NCBI RefSeq assembly: GCF_036785885.1
Contig: NC_092329.1
Location: forward strand, 5,332,001-5,396,000
DNA: 64,000 nt
Direction of reading: 5' to 3'
Source of the DNA: Coffea arabica
Lineage: Eukaryota > Streptophyta > Magnoliopsida > Gentianales > Rubiaceae
Part shown: positions 46,744 through 56,667 of the stretch, one piece after another
How the letters are laid out: each line of letters starts with the position of its first letter
How positions within the stretch are numbered: position 1 is the first letter of the stretch
Notes under the pieces: generated by a model
What the model was told of the DNA's origin: nothing
Seen by the model: only the letters and a program-made list of their open reading frames with translations
Databases searched by the model: none
Made by a program: the position numbers and the translations under genes

Positions 46744-46792
46744 TGCAAGACGCATTCTAGATGTGTGCATAAGACGCATTCTAGATGTGTGC
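46744..46792 (+). repeat. Duplication junction with templated 21-bp filler
   Basis: Unit 1 ends at 46743 and unit 2 begins at 46765. The 21 bases between them are nearly a copy of the adjoining unit-2 start: 'aagacgcattctagatgtgt' occurs at 46747 and again at 46771. Confidence 0.85.
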
Positions 46793-47334
46793 AAGTGATC
46801 AAAATTATGGTATTTTGGTAAAAATATTATTCATGAAAATTAGTTTTGTAAAGGAAATTTATGATATGGTGATTAGTTATTTGGTAATTAATTTCAATTG
46901 GCTAATTACTAACATAATTTAAGTTCAGGAGGGCGTGTAATTAATTAATTAATTGACACAACTACCCTTGAAATCATAATTTTTTATCTGAGGAAAAATT
47001 AGATACTCTTAATAATACTTCCTCCCACAGCACAGGGTACCAAACCTATGGCCTCAAAAGTTGGACTCAGCCTTTTGCAGTAGGCTATTACCAAAAGCCA
47101 GTCCTGGTCCAATCCCACAAGTGTTGTTGGCATCAATATACCAGTGCAGTGGCTCATATGCATCCTCCCACGAAAGTCCTGCATTTAACCGAAGAATTGC
47201 TGGATCAGGATAACATTCTTGGGGAATAAAACCATCCCAAATGTGTTTGTCCACCCCTCCACGGCCAGCCATGTTACTTTCCCCAGCTAACAAGAATTCG
47301 TGCTTTTTGATTAGGACCATTTGGTATTGGCTTG

Positions 47335-47825
47335 TGTAGTGGGGATAATCCACGCATGACACGTGTTAGCTCGGCACATTGCACGCATCAGGTCGGCGCT
47401 TGGGATATCAAATCCTGCACGGGCCAGCTCGGCATAAGGGGGCCAGCTCGGCCGTGTCAAGGGCCTCCTATGATGGGCTTGATGGGCCGCCGCCTCCGAA
47501 CATGTAGGGGCCGCCGCATAAAATCCTAGGAAGACTCCGAACCCTAAGGAGACTTTGACTCCCATAAGGAAACTACAACTCATCCGGTCCTATATATACT
47601 ACGCTACCAAGACTACACAAGGTACGCTGACACAAGTATTCTCTACTACTACTATACTCTCCGGCCAAACTGACTTGATCGTCGGAGCTATTCCAGGGAC
47701 TTTCGTCCCGCCTCCGGTTTTCTCTTTTCAGGACCCCCAGCTCGACTCGCCCTTGCAGGTCGGCAGCACCTGAACAGCCCGGCCGTCTTAACTCAGCTCG
47801 GATACGGTTTTTGGCAGTCGCATCA
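47335..47825 (+). repeat. 5' LTR
   Basis: 491 bp, TGTAGTGG...TCGCATCA. It carries a private A at 47550, where the solo and 3' LTRs have G. The TATA box is at about 47589-47598 (CCTATATATA), placing the U3/R border shortly downstream. Confidence 0.95.
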
Positions 47826-47826
47826 A

Positions 47827-47845
47827 TTGGCGCCGTCTGTGGGAA
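47827..47845 (+). other. Primer-binding site
   Basis: TTGGCGCCGTCTGTGGGAA lies one base after the 5' LTR. TGGCGCC is complementary to a tRNA 3' end with CCA; I have not assigned the tRNA. Confidence 0.75.
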
Positions 47846-47872
47846 CGAGTATTCTCTTTTTTCGCGAAAAAC

Positions 47873-50800
47873 ATGCCAAAGACTAGGTCGCAAAGGAATG
47901 CTGGCGGATCCAAGGGGACCGAGCGAGGTGGCCCTCAAAACCCCTCTCGGGGTCCCACACCCGGAGAAGGAGGGGCAGGGCCCTCACGAATCCCGCCTGA
48001 ACAACTGGTTCAGACGGTGGCAGAAAACCTGCCCACCTTCGAGGCAATCATGGACTACCTCAAGGGGCAGTCGGAAGGTCATCAGGACAAGGAGACAAAG
48101 GTTCAGGGAGCAGATCAGTCCGAGTCCCGAACTGGAAGTCCTACCAAAACTGGGGCCAAGCGGGCACGCCGGGAGGTCACGCGCGAGCAAGTCGAGGTCA
48201 TGGAGCCTTCTCACAAGAACTCCCGAACTGAACACCCGGAGCCCGTCCGGAGGCTCCCCAGGGGAGACCTCTCCCCCCGGAAAGAACGACAGCAGGTGCA
48301 GGACGAACTGGACCTACTTCTGGACCCGGAAGCGGACAGGTACATTGCTTCCCCCTTTGTGCTCGATATCGAGGAATACCAACTGCCTGCGAAGTTCAAA
48401 ATTCCAAACATGAAACCTTACGACGCGACCACGGATCCGGAGGACCACCAGTTCGTGTTCATGACGCAGATGCGTTTACAAACCGCCGCGGATGCAGTCA
48501 GGTGTAAAACCTTCCCAATGTTCCTAGAAGGAAGGGCCCGGCAGTGGTTCCAGGGACTCCCCCCTAGGTCGATCAGTTCTTTCCCTCAGCTCGCACGGCA
48601 GTTCTCAGCACAGTTCGTTTCTTCGCGAGCCTACTCTAAAAGCACCGCTCACCTCATGACTATCCAACAGAAGCCCGAGGAGCCCTTGCGCGAGTACATG
48701 GTGCGCTTCAATAATGAGTCCCTCCAAGTTCGAGATCGCGACGACAAGGTGGTCATGGCCGCCTTCATCAATGGGCTGCGCAAGCAAAAGCTGTACACCG
48801 AGCTTGTGGAGAGACCTCCCAAGTCAGTTCGGGAGATGCTGGACCGAGCCCATGAGAAGGCCAACGCGGAGGAGGCCAATCGCCTTAAGAGTGCACAGGA
48901 AAAATTGAGGGATGACAAGCGCAGGAGGGGCGCCGACCAGGTGAGGGCGCGGCCTGACCAGGGAAGGAAGATTGCTTATGACCGTCTCCCCAGGAGCCGC
49001 CCAATGGGAGAGGACAAGTCTTGGACTGGCCTCACGGCACCTAGAGCTCGAGTACTCGCAGTGATGGAGCAGGAGGGGCTATCCAGACCTCCTCGGCCCT
49101 TGGCCGGGGACAGAAGCAGACGGGATCAAGGTCTGTATTGCGCCTATCACCGGGATGTGGGGCACGATACGGAGGATTGCCGTCACCTCAAGAAAGATAT
49201 TGAAATGCTGATCAAACGAGGCCATCTGGAGCAATTCGTACGGGAGGAACGAGCTGACCAACAACGGGGAAGGCCCAGGTCGGAACGTCCGAGTTACTTC
49301 CGGGACCGACCTCAGTTACCCCGTGGCCGAACTCCCGAGCAAGAAATACAGAACCTGGCAGGGGTGATTAATACTATTGCCGGGGGACCTGCTGGCGGAG
49401 ATAGCCATGCAGCTTGGCGGCACAATCGCCCACCTCCCACGGGGGAGAGCTCGGCCAAGCGATTGAAGATGTATGAGGAAATAATCTATGGACCTGAGGA
49501 CGCAGTCCCTTTGGCCTCTAATAATCATGAAGCCATTGTAATAGAAGTCATCACCTGTAACTTCAAGGTGAGGAAGGTGTATATAGACAACGGGAGTACC
49601 ATAGACGTGCTTTATTATAAGACCTTCAAGGAGCTGCAGCTGGAGGATAGACAGCTCGTACCGGTTCGAACTCCGTTGATCGGCTTTGCTGGTCCTCCTG
49701 TGAGGCCGGAAGGGATGATCACTCTCCAGGTCACGGTGGGGGTGGCCCCGAGGTGCCGGACGATCCCGGTAAACTTCGCGGTGGTTAAGGAGCCGTCATC
49801 CTACAACATGATCCTGGGACGTCCCACGTTGAATGCCCTCCGGGCTGTTTGCTCTATCTTGCACCTCAGCATTAAATTTTCTACTTCTGCGGGGGTGGCT
49901 GAGGTGCTGGGAGATCCAGAGGTGGCAAGGGCGTGTTATATTGCCACCCTCAAGGGTAAAGAAAAACTGGTAGCTCAGACAATTTGTCTGGAATCCTGGG
50001 AACACCTGGAGAAGGGAGAAAGATTGGAGACAGACGAGGGATTGGCCGAGCTGCCCGTCCAGCCCGACCGACCTGAGCGCACAGTAAAGGTCGGCGCCGG
50101 CCTGGGTGAGCTGATCAGAAGTTCTTTGGAATCTCTCTTGGAGGAGTACGCTGAGATTTTTGCTTGGAGTGCTGATGACATGCCAGGAATCCCCACCGAG
50201 CTGGCAGTCCACAGGCTACATGTGGATCCCAACGTCCGGCCAGTAAAGCAGAAGAAGAGGAACTTCGCTTCTGAGCGAAAGGAGGTCGTCAAGAGCGAGG
50301 TGGGAAAGTTGCTGGAGGCTAAGATCGTTAAGGAAGTCTACTTTCCGACCTGGCTGGCCAATCCGGTGCTGGTCAAGAAAGAAGAGAAAGCTTGGCGGAT
50401 GTGTGTGGATTTCACTGACTTGAATAAGGCTTGCCCAAAGGACTGTTACCCACTCCCACGGATTGATCAGCTCGTGGACTCGACAGCGGGCTATGAGATC
50501 TTCTGTTTCTTGGACGCCTTTAAGGGGTACCATCAGATAGCCCTAGACGAGGAGGATCAAGAGAAGACCTCGTTCATCACCGAGGACGGGACATATTGTT
50601 ACGTTACCATGCCGTTTGGGCTAAAGAACGCATGTGCGACCTATCAGAGGTTGGTGAATAAGCTGTTTAGAAATCAGATCGGTCGGAACCTGGAAGTCTA
50701 CGTGGATGATATGTTGGTAAAAAGTCGAACCCAGGAGCAGTTCATCTCCGACCTGAGGGAAATTTTCGAGGTCCTTCGGAGCTCACGAATGCGGCTAAAT

Positions 50801-53656
50801 CCCAAAAAATGTACTTTTGGGGTCAGGTCGGGAAAGTTCCTGGGCTACATGATTTCTAAGGAAGGGGTGAGAGCTAACCCAGATAAGATCAAGGCTATCA
50901 TGGACATGGCTCCACCCCGGAATATTAAGGATGTGCAACGCCTAACGGGGAGGATGGCAGCCTTGAACAGGTTCCTGTCCAAGTCGGCAGTTCGGGGGTC
51001 GCCTTTCTTCAAAGCCCTGAAAGGAGGTCGGCAGTTCGAGTGGAATCTGGAATGCCAGAGGGCGTTCGATGAGCTGAAAATCCACCTCGCTCGGTTGCCA
51101 GCCCTAACATCTCCCGAGTTGGGAGAGACCCTGTTCATCTACTTGGCTGTGGGTGAGGGAGCTGTTAGCGCGGTGCTGGTGCGAGAGGAGAACAAGGTAC
51201 AGAAGCCCGTATATTATGTTAGCCGCGCCCTGCAGGGGGCCGAGGCCAGGTACTCGGCGGTGGAGCGATATGTTTTGGCATTAGTACACGCAGCTCGGAA
51301 ACTCAGGACGTACTTTCAAGCTCACCCCGTAGTAGTCATGACGGACCAGCCCCTGAAGCAGATCATTTCCAAACCCGAGTCCTCGGGTCGAATGGTGAAA
51401 TGGGCTGTGGAGTTGTCCGAATACGACCTGGGATATCAGCCCAGGACGGCCATCAAAGCCCAAGCCCTGGCGGACTTCATAGCGGATGGTGTTTCCTTTG
51501 GATTGCCCGAAGCGGAGGTCGGTCAGGTCAGGAATGTACAGGCCGGGAACGATGGAGAAGATGCTAAAAAGGCACATAACGGACAAGCAGCAAAGCCCTT
51601 ACAGACCCCAAAGACTACCAAGGCCACTCAGGCCCGAGAAGCAGTAGAGGTCTTACAGGCCGGAGACGCTGCTGAGATCATCCAGGCCATACAGGTAGCG
51701 GAGGATGGACCGTCCGAAGAAGCAGCTGAGGCCCAGCAGGCCGAAGAAGCTGCCAAGGACAGGCAGGCCGGAGAAGCGGCTGAGGTCGAACGGACCCAAG
51801 GAACTGCCCAGGTCGGAAAGACCAAGGGGGCAGCTAAGGTCGGGCGGGCCGAAGATGCCGTTGAGGCCACGCATCCAGAAAAAGCGGTAAAGGCAGACCT
51901 GTCTGGGAAGACTGCCCGGGCTGGAAAGGACACAGAAGCTGCAGATCCCACCTGGACATTATACGTGGATGGCGCATCAAGTAAGGAAGGATGTGGTGCA
52001 GGGCTCTTCTTAATTAGCCCCACTGGGGAGGAGCTGCCCTACGCCTTGAGGTTCGATTTTAGAGCCTCTAACAACGAGTCAGAGTACGAGGCTCTGATTG
52101 CGGGGATGGAGATGGCCCGAAGGTTGGGGGCCAGATCGATAAAAGTCTACAGTGATTCACAGCTGATAGTGAACCAAGTAGGGGGGAGCTATGAGGTCAA
52201 AGAAGGCTCACTAAGAAAGTATGTGGCTAAAACATGTGAACTGAAGGGTCAGTTCGAGCAGTTCACGCTCGAGCAGATTCCGCGGAGCCAGAACAAGCGA
52301 GCCGACGCCCTGTCTAAACTAGCCTCCACCTCGACTGGCTTCTCAGGTCGGGAAATACTGGTAGAGGTCGTCAGAAGTCGGGCCTATGAACAGGTAAACG
52401 CTGCAGTCATTCAGGTAGTGAGCTCCTGGATGGATCCTATCATTCAGTATCTGGTTCGTGGGGAGCTTCCACCAAGCAGGACGGAGGCTCGCAAAATCCT
52501 CATCAAGTCACAGAAGTACGCACTCACACATGGAATTTTGTACAGGAAATCTTACTTGCAGCCCTGGTTGAGGTGCATAACGCCTGAGGAGGGCAACTAC
52601 GTCTTACGCGAGCTGCATGAAGGCATCTGCGGCAACCACGTCGGTCTGAGAGTATTAGCCAAAAAGGGAATGTTGGCTGGATACTATTGGCCAACCATCT
52701 TTAGGGATTCAGCTGAGCTGGTATCCAGGTGTAGGTCTTGCCAGCTGCACGCCCCCGTACATCACACCCCCACTCAGGAAATGATTCCTCTCAGCAGCCC
52801 GTGGCCATTCTTCCAATGGGGTATTGACCTGTTAGGACCGTTTCCCCGAGCCCTCGGGGGCTGTGAGCACTTGGTAATAGCCATTGATTACTTCACCAAG
52901 TGGGTAGAGGCCGAACCCCTCAACACGATCAGCAGCAGATCGATCCAGAAGTTCCTTTGGAAGAGCATAGTCTGCCGATTTGGCATACCGAAGGTTCTTG
53001 TCTCGGACAATGGCAGACAGTTCGCTGACCAATCTCTTCAAGAGTGGTGCACGGAGCTCGGCATCCAGCAGCACTTCTCCTCAGTAGGGCATCCCCAGGC
53101 CAATGGGCAGGTCGAAAATGTCAACAGAACCATCCTGCATGGCCTAAGGACGAGGTTAGAGTCCGCCCGAACTAGTTGGCTAGAGGAGCTACCTACCATA
53201 CTATGGGCTTACCGGACAACACCTCGAACAGCCACCCAGGAGACTCCATTCGTCTTGACGTATGGGGTCGAGGCGGTAATACCCGCAGAGGTCGGAATAC
53301 CCTCAGGTAGGGTGCAACACTTTGTGGCTCAAGATAATGAGGAGGAGATGCGGCTTAACTTGGACCTGATCGAACACCGAAGGGAAGAGGCGGCTATACG
53401 GATGGCTAAGTACAAGGGCCAGGTCGCACGCTACTACAATGCTAGGGTAAGACACCTTTCTTTCAAGGCAGGAGACTTGGTGTTACGCAAGAACTCCGTC
53501 AGCCGAGCTGTGGGCACGGGAAAACTAGACCCAAATTGGGAAGGTCCCTACGTGGTGAAAGAGGTCGGCCGGGCAGGTTATTCCAAGCTGGCTCGCCTGG
53601 ATGGAAGCGAAGTCCCGCGTATCTGGCACAACTCAAACCTGAGACTTTTCCTTTAG
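47873..53656 (+). CDS. Gag-pol polyprotein of the LTR retrotransposon, 1,927 aa, intact
   Basis: A single frame with no stop or frameshift. Gag spans roughly residues 170-310. A short Cys/His motif follows at C423-H426-H431-C436 (CAYHRDVGHDTEDC). The aspartic protease active site is D572-N-G-S. Reverse transcriptase spans about 800-1000, with YVDDM at 943-947. The ordinary RNase H spans about 1082-1205. Next come an Ala/Glu/Gln-rich repetitive linker (about 1215-1355) and a second RNase H (about 1360-1485, YVDGASSKEG, YSDSQLI) of the archaeal type. The integrase has an HHCC zinc part (about 1580-1625) and catalytic D1652, D1712 and E1748, with the usual 35 residues between the last two. The polyprotein packages the RNA, copies it and inserts the cDNA. 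The start is the first ATG after the primer-binding site, leaving a leader of only about 27 bases. All catalytic residues looked for are present. Confidence 0.95.
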   Translation: MPKTRSQRNAGGSKGTERGGPQNPSRGPTPGEGGAGPSRIPPEQLVQTVAENLPTFEAIMDYLKGQSEGHQDKETKVQGADQSESRTGSPTKTGAKRARREVTREQVEVMEPSHKNSRTEHPEPVRRLPRGDLSPRKERQQVQDELDLLLDPEADRYIASPFVLDIEEYQLPAKFKIPNMKPYDATTDPEDHQFVFMTQMRLQTAADAVRCKTFPMFLEGRARQWFQGLPPRSISSFPQLARQFSAQFVSSRAYSKSTAHLMTIQQKPEEPLREYMVRFNNESLQVRDRDDKVVMAAFINGLRKQKLYTELVERPPKSVREMLDRAHEKANAEEANRLKSAQEKLRDDKRRRGADQVRARPDQGRKIAYDRLPRSRPMGEDKSWTGLTAPRARVLAVMEQEGLSRPPRPLAGDRSRRDQGLYCAYHRDVGHDTEDCRHLKKDIEMLIKRGHLEQFVREERADQQRGRPRSERPSYFRDRPQLPRGRTPEQEIQNLAGVINTIAGGPAGGDSHAAWRHNRPPPTGESSAKRLKMYEEIIYGPEDAVPLASNNHEAIVIEVITCNFKVRKVYIDNGSTIDVLYYKTFKELQLEDRQLVPVRTPLIGFAGPPVRPEGMITLQVTVGVAPRCRTIPVNFAVVKEPSSYNMILGRPTLNALRAVCSILHLSIKFSTSAGVAEVLGDPEVARACYIATLKGKEKLVAQTICLESWEHLEKGERLETDEGLAELPVQPDRPERTVKVGAGLGELIRSSLESLLEEYAEIFAWSADDMPGIPTELAVHRLHVDPNVRPVKQKKRNFASERKEVVKSEVGKLLEAKIVKEVYFPTWLANPVLVKKEEKAWRMCVDFTDLNKACPKDCYPLPRIDQLVDSTAGYEIFCFLDAFKGYHQIALDEEDQEKTSFITEDGTYCYVTMPFGLKNACATYQRLVNKLFRNQIGRNLEVYVDDMLVKSRTQEQFISDLREIFEVLRSSRMRLNPKKCTFGVRSGKFLGYMISKEGVRANPDKIKAIMDMAPPRNIKDVQRLTGRMAALNRFLSKSAVRGSPFFKALKGGRQFEWNLECQRAFDELKIHLARLPALTSPELGETLFIYLAVGEGAVSAVLVREENKVQKPVYYVSRALQGAEARYSAVERYVLALVHAARKLRTYFQAHPVVVMTDQPLKQIISKPESSGRMVKWAVELSEYDLGYQPRTAIKAQALADFIADGVSFGLPEAEVGQVRNVQAGNDGEDAKKAHNGQAAKPLQTPKTTKATQAREAVEVLQAGDAAEIIQAIQVAEDGPSEEAAEAQQAEEAAKDRQAGEAAEVERTQGTAQVGKTKGAAKVGRAEDAVEATHPEKAVKADLSGKTARAGKDTEAADPTWTLYVDGASSKEGCGAGLFLISPTGEELPYALRFDFRASNNESEYEALIAGMEMARRLGARSIKVYSDSQLIVNQVGGSYEVKEGSLRKYVAKTCELKGQFEQFTLEQIPRSQNKRADALSKLASTSTGFSGREILVEVVRSRAYEQVNAAVIQVVSSWMDPIIQYLVRGELPPSRTEARKILIKSQKYALTHGILYRKSYLQPWLRCITPEEGNYVLRELHEGICGNHVGLRVLAKKGMLAGYYWPTIFRDSAELVSRCRSCQLHAPVHHTPTQEMIPLSSPWPFFQWGIDLLGPFPRALGGCEHLVIAIDYFTKWVEAEPLNTISSRSIQKFLWKSIVCRFGIPKVLVSDNGRQFADQSLQEWCTELGIQQHFSSVGHPQANGQVENVNRTILHGLRTRLESARTSWLEELPTILWAYRTTPRTATQETPFVLTYGVEAVIPAEVGIPSGRVQHFVAQDNEEEMRLNLDLIEHRREEAAIRMAKYKGQVARYYNARVRHLSFKAGDLVLRKNSVSRAVGTGKLDPNWEGPYVVKEVGRAGYSKLARLDGSEVPRIWHNSNLRLFL
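51520..51945 (+). repeat. Coding minisatellite between the two RNase H domains
   Basis: In-frame, imperfect repeats of roughly 11 codons rich in Ala, Glu, Gln and Gly (for example EEAAKDRQAG, EAAEVERTQG). They join the two RNase H domains. The nucleotide words 'caggccg.agaagc' recur. It looks like a flexible or helical linker grown by slippage. Confidence 0.7.
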
Positions 53657-54025
53657 TACCCTGCCCGAGCTGAGGTGACCAGCTGGACAGGTCTGCTCTT
53701 TGCTTATCTAGCTCACTTTACTAGTCCCCTTTATTAGTTAGCTCGGCCTGGACGGGCGTCCCTCAATCTAGAAGTTTTTTCTTTAGTAGTTTGCCTGAAG
53801 CTGAGGTAGTCGGCTGGACAGACTTATTCTTCATTAGTTCAGTACTAAGAATTATAAATGTACTCGAAAACATGGAATAAAAGAAAATTTTTACAAGTGT
53901 TGGGTAAGAAAAGAGGCTGTTCATTCCATTTCAAAAGGACATACATAAGGGGGGCCATACAAAAGCGAGCTGGCCGAGCTCGAATCTAAGCCTAGCCTAA
54001 CAGACCTGCCTAAGGCACTACCTCT
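53657..54025. other. Spacer between pol and the antisense gene
   Basis: Two related ~60-bp pieces (about 53664-53700 and 53790-53825) share 'gctgaggt' and 'agctggacag/ggctggacag'. The spacer should hold the 3' ends of the antisense transcript. No frame of its own. Confidence 0.5.
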
Positions 54026-56235
54026 CTAGTTCTCCCCTTGTTGTTCTTGCTCCGGCTCGGGGGAGGTCCCGGGCAGAGCAGGGTCGGCGACCAAGGCGGC
54101 CAGGTCGCGCCCGTTGGAATAGCCCGTGACAAGTCTGTCAATCTGATCGGCGGCCTGAGGATTGTAGTCAGGCCATTTGCTCAGGTCAAAGCCCGGTAAG
54201 TTCAAGGACTGAACATCCACCATGGCCTTGGTGTAGCCGAGCTGCAAGACGGGGCCATTCAAGATGGCCAGATCATTCATGAAGACATCGGACTTTTTGA
54301 AGTCCTGAACGCCTAGCTGGCGCCATTCCGCTCTCGCCGTCTCAGTCAGTTCGGCTGCTTTCTTCTGCTCAGCCTCGAGCTGGGTAGTTAGTTCGGCGGT
54401 CTTTTTCTTTTCCAGCTCGCAGGCAGCCTGGGAGTCAGCGAGCTGCTTCTTCGTAGCCTCCAGCTTTGCCTCGGCCGCCTCAAGCTGACTGGACAGCCTG
54501 TTCTTGGCTGCATCAGCCTGGGAGAGATTCTCTCCCATGTTTTCATATCGCTGAGCCAGCTCGGCACCGGCGACGTTGAGCTGCAGGTCCAACTGTGAGA
54601 AGTCTACGGATTAAAGATACTAATAAAGTACCAAGTGAAGAAGCTACCTGGGCTGCGCTCAGGTAGTAGTGCGACAGCAACTCGGAGTTGGATGCGAGCT
54701 GGATAAAGTGATGGTCGCGTGGGAGCACCGAACCTTTGACGAGCTCTCGAGCAGCCTCTGGAAACTGAGCTCGGTCATTCATCGACAACCCCCACTTCGG
54801 GCAGAAATGGAGGGGGTGGGGGTGTGTGCTCAGCTCGGTGGGGGGCTTGAGAGGAATGATGTTCCTCGTCCGCCACATCGAAGGGGGCGACTCAGATGAG
54901 GCCTGCAGCTCGGCAGTGTTGACCCCATAGTGCTCCGTGGAAGCGCCAGTAGGAGATGGTTGGGGCGTAGGTGTAGCCGAGGTGGTCACCTCGGTCCTGG
55001 CTTTCTTGGCGGTGGTCTTCCTCCTCTTCTTTTTGGGTTCCTCCAAGGGGGTAGACTGAGCTGCGGGAATAGGCTCTGGTGGGGGAGGAACCACGTTACC
55101 AGGAGCTGAGGAGGGTACCGAGGTAGCCGCGCGCGAGCTGCCTGTCCCTCCTATGTTCAGAAGCTGGGAGAACCTCTTCACTGAGAGCAAAGAAAGGGGT
55201 CAGTTCGTGCGGCAAAGGAAAAGAAAGGAAAGCAAGGAAAAGAAGATCAAAGGGATTACAAGCTGTAAGCTCCTCGGGTGTGAGAGGTCGGAGGTCAGGC
55301 GCAGGGTCGTTCACCTCTGCTCGAATCAGCCCCGCCGACCGGAGATGGGCGTTGCTAAATTCCTTCACCGATAATCGAGCATCCGAGCTAACCAGGAGGT
55401 CCAGCTCGGCCGCAGGAAGAGGTGAAGGAATGGGGTCGGACACCTGGGTCTCCTCCCTCCAGGTCAAGGGAGGAAAGCCCGTGTTCTTCACATAGAAGAA
55501 CTGAGCTTTCCAGCCCTTAATGGAAGAAGGGGTGTGCGTGAACAGTTCGCGGGTGGGGAGTTCTCCCCCGCTCCTGCGAGCAAAATAAAACCAGCCATGA
55601 ACTGGCCCGCTCACCTTCATTTGGAAGAATGACCTGAAAAGGTCTAGGGAATAGGGAATTTCGAGGACTCGGCACATCATAAAGAAGCCGAAGATCGATC
55701 TGATGGCGTTTGGAACGAGCTGGGTTATTCGAATTCCCCAAAAGGTTAGAATTTGGTAAAGGAATTGGGGAATGGGAAGACGGAGACCAGCTATGAGCTG
55801 ATCCCTGTAGATGGCCACAAACTCAGAAGGAGGTCGGCAAGCATACTCCCCTGGTCGGGCAGCCTTAGCCTCGAACTGGAGGGGGATATCATACCTCCCC
55901 ACCAGCTCGTCCACACTTCCCTGGTCTAGGATAGGGGGGATAAGCTCGACTTCCCCGAAGTCGATATCCGGCCCCTTGGAAGGTCCCGCCCTAGTCCGAG
56001 CTGGAGTTACCTCTAGGGGAATCCCTAGGTCGGCAGCCCCAGCGTCAGGTCGGGCAGGCTGGTTGGGTTGGTCCATCTCTAAAGTGGGAGAGTGTATGGG
56101 GGAAGGTAGGTATTCCGACGAGCTGGAAGAAGAAGAGCTAGAGGAGGAGGAGATTATCTCTATAGGTGCAGGTCGGGCTACTCTACGCCTAGGTACCGAG
56201 CTAGTGATATCTGAGTGCGTGGACGAAGAAGACAT
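54026..56235 (-). CDS. Antisense gene of the retrotransposon, 3 exons, about 691 aa
   Basis: Exon 1 is 56235-55260, exon 2 55180-54648, exon 3 54592-54026. Intron 1 (79 bp, GTAATC...CTCTCAG) joins one leftover base to two, making a Leu codon. Intron 2 is only 55 bp (GTAGCT...TCACAG) and joins at a codon border; such a short intron is doubtful and a frameshift is the alternative. The N-terminus has a long serine run. Residues about 130-260 (IPQFLYQILTFWGI, VHGWFYFARRSG) resemble the 'putative gypsy-type transposon' domain of plant Tat-element antisense ORFs (PF04195-like). The middle is Pro/Thr/Lys-rich with basic KKKRRK-type clusters. The last part has a strong coiled coil (AEAKLEATKKQLADSQAA...). 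Its function is unknown. It has a TATA box of its own in the element. Confidence 0.7.
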
Positions 56236-56389
56236 AAAAGGGAAAAGAAGACTTACTAGTGGATGAGGAGCTGTTGTGTGCTTAGGGGGAAGCGCTACTC
56301 TGGAGTTCTCTAGGCAGGAGGCGAGCTGATGGGATTTGTGAAAGAAGAGAAATGAGAAGGGAGGTGTGAAAGTGACGTCTTGTAGGGCC

Positions 56390-56397
56390 TATTTATA
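56390..56397 (-). promoter_or_regulatory. TATA box of the antisense gene
   Basis: On the minus strand the sequence reads GGCTTATAAATAGGCC, a near-ideal plant TATA box (TATAAATA), about 155 bp upstream of the antisense ATG at 56235. It is outside the LTR, so it would give the antisense gene a promoter separate from the LTR. Confidence 0.6.
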
Positions 56398-56654
56398 AGC
56401 CCCCTGGGCGGGAAGCCGAAAGGTCCCGAGTTGGAAATTTGAATTTATTGCTAAAAGACGGTTGACCTGGAGAAACGCTTGAGCTGACAACCGCCATCAT
56501 GGGGGACGTGACTCTTGAAGTGACGGTTATGACAGCAAACGTGGCAGTTACTCGGACAAGGCGCGCTGTCGTGGGATTGTGGGCCCTACTGCAGGCTGAC
56601 CTGACGCTTCGAAATTTGGTCCAGACTCACATGACCTATCAGTGACTCTAGACT

Positions 56655-56667
56655 CAAGGGGGGCTAG
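56655..56667 (+). other. Polypurine tract before the 3' LTR
   Basis: CAAGGGGGGCTAG directly precedes the TGTAGTGG of the 3' LTR; the AAGGGGGG core (56656-56663) would prime plus-strand synthesis. Confidence 0.75.

Noticed and set aside
47984-53074. Many minus-strand and alternative-frame ORFs across gag-pol
   Set aside because: They are shadows of the long GC-rich polyprotein frame and show no domain of their own. The only minus-strand gene supported in the element lies at 54026-56235.
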